From the NCBI GenBank assembly GCA_041299015.1, contig JBFYWB010000004.1, forward strand, positions 1-6,344: a DNA stretch of 6,344 nucleotides. The letters are read 5' to 3'. The notes beneath the pieces are model-generated. The model did not search any database and was not told the DNA's origin. It saw nothing but the letters and a program-made list of their open reading frames with translations. The DNA comes from JARFQH01 sp041299015. Lineage in GTDB: Bacteria; Desulfobacterota; Desulfobacteria; Desulfobacterales; SG8-13. Shown one piece after another: positions 5,242-6,344 of this stretch; within the stretch, counting starts at the first letter, position 1; each line of letters begins with the position of its first letter. The position numbers and the translations under genes were made by a program.

Positions 5242-6344
5242 TCATGATGATGGTGCTGGCTGCGCGAGAAACCCGGCGGCGCGTTCGAGCAAGGCCGATC
5301 CGGTTTCCTGCCTTTCGGGCGAAAACTCGGAGAGCCCAAAAGCGATCTGCAGCTGAATCCCGTCATTGGCATAATGGTGGTTCTGCAGGAGGAACAGCAA
5401 CCGATTGGATATCATCCGGGCCTTCTCAAGCGCCGTCTGTGGAAACAGCAAACCGAAGATCTGTGGGTCACACCGCCCCAGAATGTCGCAGTCTCGAAGA
5501 TTACGGGCCAGTGTTTCACTGACGGATAGCATCATGGTTTGTTTTTGCCATAAATCCATGTGGGTGTCGGCAGTGTCGAACTCGACCTTCAAAAGGCAGA
5601 GCGACAGGTGGGTCCGGTATCTGCGTGCGCGCTGGATTTCCTTGTTCATCAGGCTGATAAAGCTTTCGCGGTTGCTCAATCCGGTGGCCTTGTCCAGAAC
5701 CGTGACGTTCGACAAACACGTGGTGAGCCATTCGACCCGACCGCAAAGGATCGTCAAGAGATTGGACATGAATTTTCGGGCCGTGGGCGGATACAGCCAC
5801 TGCAGCCGCTTGATCATTTTCCAGTTGATCGGCAGAAGCTCAACCGGTTCGCAGGCCACGACAGTCGCCGATCGCGGAGCAGAACGCAGGAGACCCATTT
5901 CGCCCAGCACATCTCCGGCTTTCATCCGGTTGATCAGCCGCTGTCTGCCCGAGTCCAAACAGGCGTCAGCGCCGGCGACAGTATCGATGACGTCCATGGT
6001 CCCCGAGATTATCGTGTACATCGAATCACTGGGTTCCCCCTTGTGGAAGAGGACCTCACCGGCCTCGATTTTTTTTAGGGATCCGGCCATGATGAGAGAG
6101 TGAATCTCGGTGCGGGAAAATCCCTTGAAAAGAGGAATTCCCTTTGCGGGCTCCTGGCCGAGTTTCAAGCGCACGAGATCCCACAAGGTGACCAGCTCGA
6201 CGTGTTGCATCAGCGAGGGGAGCAGAATGAGATCACCGACAAGGGCTGCCAGCAATGTGATCGTCATCATGAAGCCGAAGACGGCCGTCGGCTTGAAACT
6301 GGAAAACATCAGGATCGAAAACCCGACGCAGATGGTCAAGGTCG
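5242..6344 (-). CDS. MMPL/RND-type transporter C-terminus fused to cyclic-nucleotide-binding and degenerate GGDEF domains (partial)
   Basis: The frame is open to the right edge, so the N-terminus is missing. I number from the TTG codon at 6339, which is probably internal, not a start. Residues 1-44 are two hydrophobic helices with the pattern of the last helices of MMPL/RND exporters (TLTICVGFSILMFSSF, then FGFMMTITLLAALVGDLILLPSLM; compare GFAVLLLSSFPP and LLADLLLLPALL in the family). After a linker, residues about 68-165 form a cNBD with GEVLFHKGEPSDSMYTIISG and GDVLGEMGLLRSAPRSATV; E147 and R156 match the two residues that usually bind the cyclic-nucleotide ribose and phosphate. Residues about 213-360 are a GGDEF-like domain beginning LDKATGLSNRESF, with the signature replaced by DPQIF (291-295) and the metal-site aspartates lost, so cyclase activity is unlikely; RDCD (282-285) keeps an RxxD I-site at canonical spacing. 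The substrate is unknown. The stop overlaps apbE by four bases. An A8 tract interrupts the cNBD start. Confidence 0.8.
   Translation of the reverse strand, partial: TLTICVGFSILMFSSFKPTAVFGFMMTITLLAALVGDLILLPSLMQHVELVTLWDLVRLKLGQEPAKGIPLFKGFSRTEIHSLIMAGSLKKIEAGEVLFHKGEPSDSMYTIISGTMDVIDTVAGADACLDSGRQRLINRMKAGDVLGEMGLLRSAPRSATVVACEPVELLPINWKMIKRLQWLYPPTARKFMSNLLTILCGRVEWLTTCLSNVTVLDKATGLSNRESFISLMNKEIQRARRYRTHLSLCLLKVEFDTADTHMDLWQKQTMMLSVSETLARNLRDCDILGRCDPQIFGLLFPQTALEKARMISNRLLFLLQNHHYANDGIQLQIAFGLSEFSPERQETGSALLERAAGFLAQPAPSS
6069..6076 (-). other. In-frame A8 slippery tract at the membrane/cNBD junction
   Basis: Codons CTA AAA AAA ATC (Leu88-Lys-Lys-Ile91 in window numbering) contain eight A and the in-frame heptamer A AAA AAA. 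A -1 slip would read AAT CGA GGC CGG TGA and stop after four extra residues. The product would keep the membrane part but lose the cNBD and GGDEF-like domains. GGA lies a few bases upstream, but I see no strong downstream stem. The tract is certain; a function in recoding or phase variation is speculative. Confidence 0.3.

Noticed and set aside
5674..5694. DKATGLS in the GGDEF-like domain as a possible ApbE flavinylation motif (D-x-x-S/T-G-A-T)
   Set aside because: The sixth residue is Leu instead of Ala and the stretch is the normal DxLTGLxNR start of GGDEF domains; the domain is also predicted cytoplasmic, away from ApbE.
1..6344. CRISPR arrays, tRNA or rRNA genes, insertion sequences, att sites
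   Set aside because: No spaced direct repeats, cloverleaf sequence, transposase frame or terminal inverted repeats were found by eye on either strand.

Overview
All convincing genes in this window lie on the minus strand, so transcription runs from the right edge to the left. The DNA is moderately GC-rich. A stand-alone etfB-etfA pair, RimO, a trans-polyprenyl diphosphate synthase, a lipoprotein ApbE and a multidomain signalling transporter together fit an anaerobic proteobacterium of the Desulfobacterota (old Deltaproteobacteria, sulfate-reducer type). No rRNA or other taxonomic marker is present, so this is an inference from gene content and style only.

Layout in transcription order (right to left). 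(1) 6344-5242: the C-terminal part of a large protein that enters from the right edge. It carries the last membrane helices of an MMPL/RND-type exporter, a cyclic-nucleotide-binding domain (cNBD) and a degenerate GGDEF domain. (2) 5215/5245-4151: apbE, a lipoprotein FAD:protein FMN transferase, coupled by an ATGA stop/start junction to gene 1. (3) 4150-3973: an intergenic region with a TTGACA promoter candidate and a roughly 120-nt leader containing a hairpin. (4) 3972-3190 etfB and 3150-2191 etfA, the two subunits of an electron transfer flavoprotein, followed by a clear hairpin terminator at 2130-2159. (5) 2103-2029: a possible 24-codon leader ORF whose stop overlaps the rimO start. (6) 2032-674: rimO. 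(7) 704-1: a long-chain polyprenyl diphosphate synthase that overlaps the rimO 3' end by 31 bp and runs off the left edge.

There are three transcriptional blocks: transporter/apbE, etfBA, and rimO/prenyl synthase. The etfBA pair would pass electrons from an acyl-CoA dehydrogenase or similar flavoenzyme to a membrane quinone reductase. The prenyl synthase makes the quinone side chain, and ApbE flavinylates exported electron-transfer proteins. The area therefore has a loose redox/quinone theme, but no direct partner of ETF or target of ApbE is visible.

The most unusual item is the transporter-cNBD-GGDEF fusion. Its GGDEF active site is destroyed, yet an RxxD inhibitory-site motif remains at canonical spacing. 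An in-frame A8 slippery tract lies at the start of the cNBD, and a -1 slip there would stop translation after four codons and leave the transporter without its regulatory tail.
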